From contig JAISTO010000217.1 of assembly GCA_031272575.1 (NCBI GenBank), positions 1 to 7,795 on the forward strand: 7,795 bases of DNA, given 5' to 3'. Both the position numbers and the translations under genes were made by a program. Shown piece after piece: positions 5,548 through 7,795 of the stretch; the stretch's first letter is position 1, and every line of letters starts with the position of its first letter. The notes under the pieces were generated by a model. It ran no database searches, was not told where the DNA came from, and saw only the letters and a program-made list of their open reading frames with translations. Source of the DNA: Treponema sp. (GTDB taxonomy: Bacteria; Spirochaetota; Spirochaetia; Treponematales; Breznakiellaceae).

Positions 5548-7795
5548 AAAAACCGTCACTGGCAGCGTGGGCCTTTTTGTGCCGCTCCCTCGCGCTTGCG
5601 TTTATCCTGTACCAGATGCGGCTCTTCGCGGGTGAAATCGCGGACACGCCCGTCTTCCTGGCCATGCTCCTTGCGGGCTTCGTCTTCCCGCTCCTCCTCT
5701 CCCGTTTAAGCGGCCCGGCGCGGGACCCGCTTTTCGACGCAAAAACCGTGCCAGGCCCTTTCTTCAGAAATTACGCGAAGACGCTGCCCTGCCTCCTTGT
5801 CCTGGCGCTCGTCCCCTGGGCCGCGCGTTTCCTTATCGCGGCCCCGCGCTGGGCCTTTTCCGGTACCGCCGTCACCCTCGATTCGCTCCTCCTCAATTTC
5901 GACCGAAACACCTTCGTGTCGCTGCTGCCGTTTTACTGGGCCGCTTTCAGCACCTGGGGTATCCTGCGCGCGCGGCGTTTCCTGAAAGCGGATATTGCCG
6001 CATCTGACCTGCTTTTCTTTGTGCTCTTCTGTTTCCGGCGCAGTGACACGCTTGCCCTCTACCGCTGGCCGGTCCTTATGATAGCCCTCTTCGCGTTCGT
6101 GTTCTTTTTGCAGTTGTCATCGTTGTGCCTCGCGTCCCCGCGCGCGCTGCGTCTCCGCGCAAAGGAAGCGGCGGCGGCACTGGCGGCGTTTCTGGTCATC
6201 GCGCTCCTGGGGAGCGTGTTTCTTGTCCGGCCCTCGCAGGAAAAAGCCGCGGAACAGGGGGGGGGGCTGCTGCAGCCGAATATGTTCAATTTCGATTTCT
6301 CGCAGGTGCTCCGGCTCGATCCGGAAATCAGCATGAACAACGACTTAATGCTGATCGTCAAAAAAGAAAACGCTGACGCGCACATTTTTTTGCGGCGCTA
6401 TACCCTTTCCGAGTACAGCGCGAAGCGGGGCTTTTACCGCGGCGAGTCTGATGAGCGCGCGCACCCGCAGAACTTACCCGACGTAAAAACGGCGCTCCCC
6501 ACGGTGGAGATTTTGGAAGCAGAGGAAACCCCGCAGGAATACTATCTGGTCAATTTTGATTCCAACGCGTTTATCGGGATGAATATGCCGGTGGAGGTAA
6601 CGCCGTTTGAGCGCTGGGACGCCTCCTCGTTCAGCGCGGCCTACGCGGTACGCAGCCTGACAAGCAGCGCGGTGCCCTTCGACTTAATGGAGGCGGTGCG
6701 GGGCACCCCGGGCAAGGCTGACCTGCTGCCCCCCACCCTCGGACTCAGCGAAGACGAGTACCGCCTCTACACCGATTACGGCGGGAACAAAAAAATTGCG
6801 GATTACGCTGAAGAAATTTGCTGGCAGGTGGAAGGGTATTGGGATCGCATACTCGCGGTCTACGATCACCTTAAAAACGGGGATTACCGCTACAGCCTCC
6901 GCCCCGGCATTGCGCCTGACGGGGATCAACTGTCGTGGTTTTTGTTTCAATCCAAAAAAGGCTACTGCTCGTACTTTGCCTACGCGTTCAGCCTCCTCCT
7001 CCGCTCTATGGGGGTGCCCTGCCGCGCCGCGGCGGGCTTCTTTATCAACCCGGAAGAAAAGGCCTTCGACTACTACCCCGTCAGCGCGAACATGGCGCAC
7101 GCCTGGGTCGAGGTCTGGTATCCCGGCTACGGCTGGATCGAGTACGACCCCACCACGGAACTTTTGGCGGATGGCGAGGAGTTCCGTTTCGCCGGTCCCC
7201 CCACGGATATCTTTGAAAAACTGATGAAAGAGATTTTGGAGAATCGCTCGCGGCTCCGCGCGAAGGAGGGCGCCGCAAAAGACAACCAAAACAGCAATTT
7301 TGACTATTTTCGCGAGGCCGCCGTGGAGTTTTTCCGGAAAAATGGCCTTTTTGTGCTTGCGGCGCTCATCATCATCCTCTTTTTGACGCTGCGCCTGGGG
7401 CCCCTCTTCCGTCTGCCCTTCGCGCGGGGGGCGCGGAAAAAGGCCCGCCTCCTCTGGGCACAGGCGCTCCGCGTCCTTGCGCTCGCGGGATACCGCCGGC
7501 GCAGGGGGACGCTCGAGCCGGACTGGGCGCGCGGTCTGGCGTCCGCCGGTTTCGATCTGGCCCCCCTCCACGAATCGGTGACCGCTTCCCGTTTTGCGCC
7601 GGCCTTTGAAAAGGATGATGCCAGGGCGGCGCTTGCCGCGTACCGCGCCTTTGCGTCATCGTTCCGCGCAATGGTACCGCTCCATCGCCGCGTACTCGGG
7701 TGGGCGCTGCCGCCTCTTGCGCTCCTCCTGCGCCCCGCGAAAAAAGATGCCGGAAGGGGGGGGGGCCTTGCGCTGCTCCTTTTTGCCGTCATCTT
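5541..7795 (+). CDS. TgpA-like transglutaminase-domain membrane protein (3' partial)
   Basis: The frame from ATG 5541 (MLKKPSLAAWAFLC) stays open for 751 codons to the window edge without a stop, so the C-terminus is missing. The N-terminal half is polytopic, with hydrophobic segments near residues 8-27, 36-54, 80-100, 124-142, 157-164, 177-198 and 209-229. An extracytoplasmic region (about 230-600) contains the transglutaminase-like fold. The catalytic triad is visible: Cys476 in KKGYCSYFAYAF, His520 in MAHAWVEVWYPG and Asp536 in IEYDPTTE. A further membrane segment (602-617, LFVLAALIIILFLTLR) precedes a cytoplasmic, DUF4129-like region (about 634-715, with RRGTLEPDWARGL), then more hydrophobic sequence. 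This order matches the TgpA family. The activity and substrate of these proteins are largely unknown; cell-envelope peptides are a plausible target. It overlaps the DUF58 stop by 7 nt. It contains G10 tracts at 6257-6266 and 7756-7765, both in frame as read. Confidence 0.94.
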   Translation, partial: MLKKPSLAAWAFLCRSLALAFILYQMRLFAGEIADTPVFLAMLLAGFVFPLLLSRLSGPARDPLFDAKTVPGPFFRNYAKTLPCLLVLALVPWAARFLIAAPRWAFSGTAVTLDSLLLNFDRNTFVSLLPFYWAAFSTWGILRARRFLKADIAASDLLFFVLFCFRRSDTLALYRWPVLMIALFAFVFFLQLSSLCLASPRALRLRAKEAAAALAAFLVIALLGSVFLVRPSQEKAAEQGGGLLQPNMFNFDFSQVLRLDPEISMNNDLMLIVKKENADAHIFLRRYTLSEYSAKRGFYRGESDERAHPQNLPDVKTALPTVEILEAEETPQEYYLVNFDSNAFIGMNMPVEVTPFERWDASSFSAAYAVRSLTSSAVPFDLMEAVRGTPGKADLLPPTLGLSEDEYRLYTDYGGNKKIADYAEEICWQVEGYWDRILAVYDHLKNGDYRYSLRPGIAPDGDQLSWFLFQSKKGYCSYFAYAFSLLLRSMGVPCRAAAGFFINPEEKAFDYYPVSANMAHAWVEVWYPGYGWIEYDPTTELLADGEEFRFAGPPTDIFEKLMKEILENRSRLRAKEGAAKDNQNSNFDYFREAAVEFFRKNGLFVLAALIIILFLTLRLGPLFRLPFARGARKKARLLWAQALRVLALAGYRRRRGTLEPDWARGLASAGFDLAPLHESVTASRFAPAFEKDDARAALAAYRAFASSFRAMVPLHRRVLGWALPPLALLLRPAKKDAGRGGGLALLLFAVI
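6257..6266 (+). repeat. G10 homopolymer inside the transglutaminase gene
   Basis: Ten consecutive G residues encode Gln239-Gly-Gly-Gly242, just after the last N-terminal membrane segment. As read, the frame is intact. Adding one G would lead to a stop at 6374-6376, and losing one G to a stop at 6334-6336, so either slip removes the whole catalytic domain. The Gly run has no evident structural need. Confidence 0.85.
7756..7765 (+). repeat. Second G10 homopolymer near the 3' end of the transglutaminase gene
   Basis: Ten consecutive G residues encode the Arg-Gly-Gly-Gly part of GRGGGLALLL, between the DUF4129-like region and a final hydrophobic stretch. Slippage here would alter only the C-terminal end. 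The consequence cannot be read because the window ends 30 bases later. Confidence 0.8.

Overview
The window looks like a piece of a GC-rich spirochaete chromosome, probably Treponema or a close relative. This rests on a relaxed-lipobox lipoprotein of the M30 (hyicolysin-like) metallopeptidase type, the style of the PTS enzyme I, the DUF58-transglutaminase gene pair, and frequent poly-G tracts. Assignment to genus is inference; there is no rRNA or other marker gene.

Layout. Positions 1-482 hold no convincing gene. They contain a G-homopolymer stretch (1-112), a perfect 14-bp tandem duplication (167-194), and a roughly 200-bp imperfect palindrome built largely from degenerate 7-bp units (277-474). 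Next comes a minus-strand operon read from 2683 down to 483: ptsI (PTS enzyme I, 600 aa) and, 2 nt after its stop, a 131-aa conserved-looking protein of unknown function. A 114-bp divergent intergenic region (2684-2797) follows. The plus-strand operon begins at 2798: an M30-like zinc metallopeptidase lipoprotein (482 aa), a DUF58 membrane protein (434 aa, ATGA overlap), and a TgpA-like transglutaminase membrane protein (7-nt overlap) that runs off the window end with at least 751 codons open.

How the genes fit together. Enzyme I takes phosphate from PEP and passes it to HPr; neither HPr nor any EII is in the window. The plus-strand genes form an envelope module with a lipid-anchored protease, a DUF58 protein and a polytopic transglutaminase-fold protein. 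DUF58 and transglutaminase-like genes usually travel with a MoxR-type AAA+ ATPase gene; here the first position of the cistron is taken by the protease instead.

Most notable signals. (1) Both divergent genes have a sigma70-like promoter whose -10 box (TATACT in both) lies only 7-8 nt from the start codon, with no Shine-Dalgarno sequence, so both are predicted to be leaderless. (2) G/C homopolymers of 8-10 nt lie inside several reading frames. A G10 in the transglutaminase gene sits where a one-base slip in either direction would leave only the N-terminal membrane domain. (3) The palindromic 7-mer element next to the ptsI operon may be a non-autonomous repeat or a bidirectional terminator.
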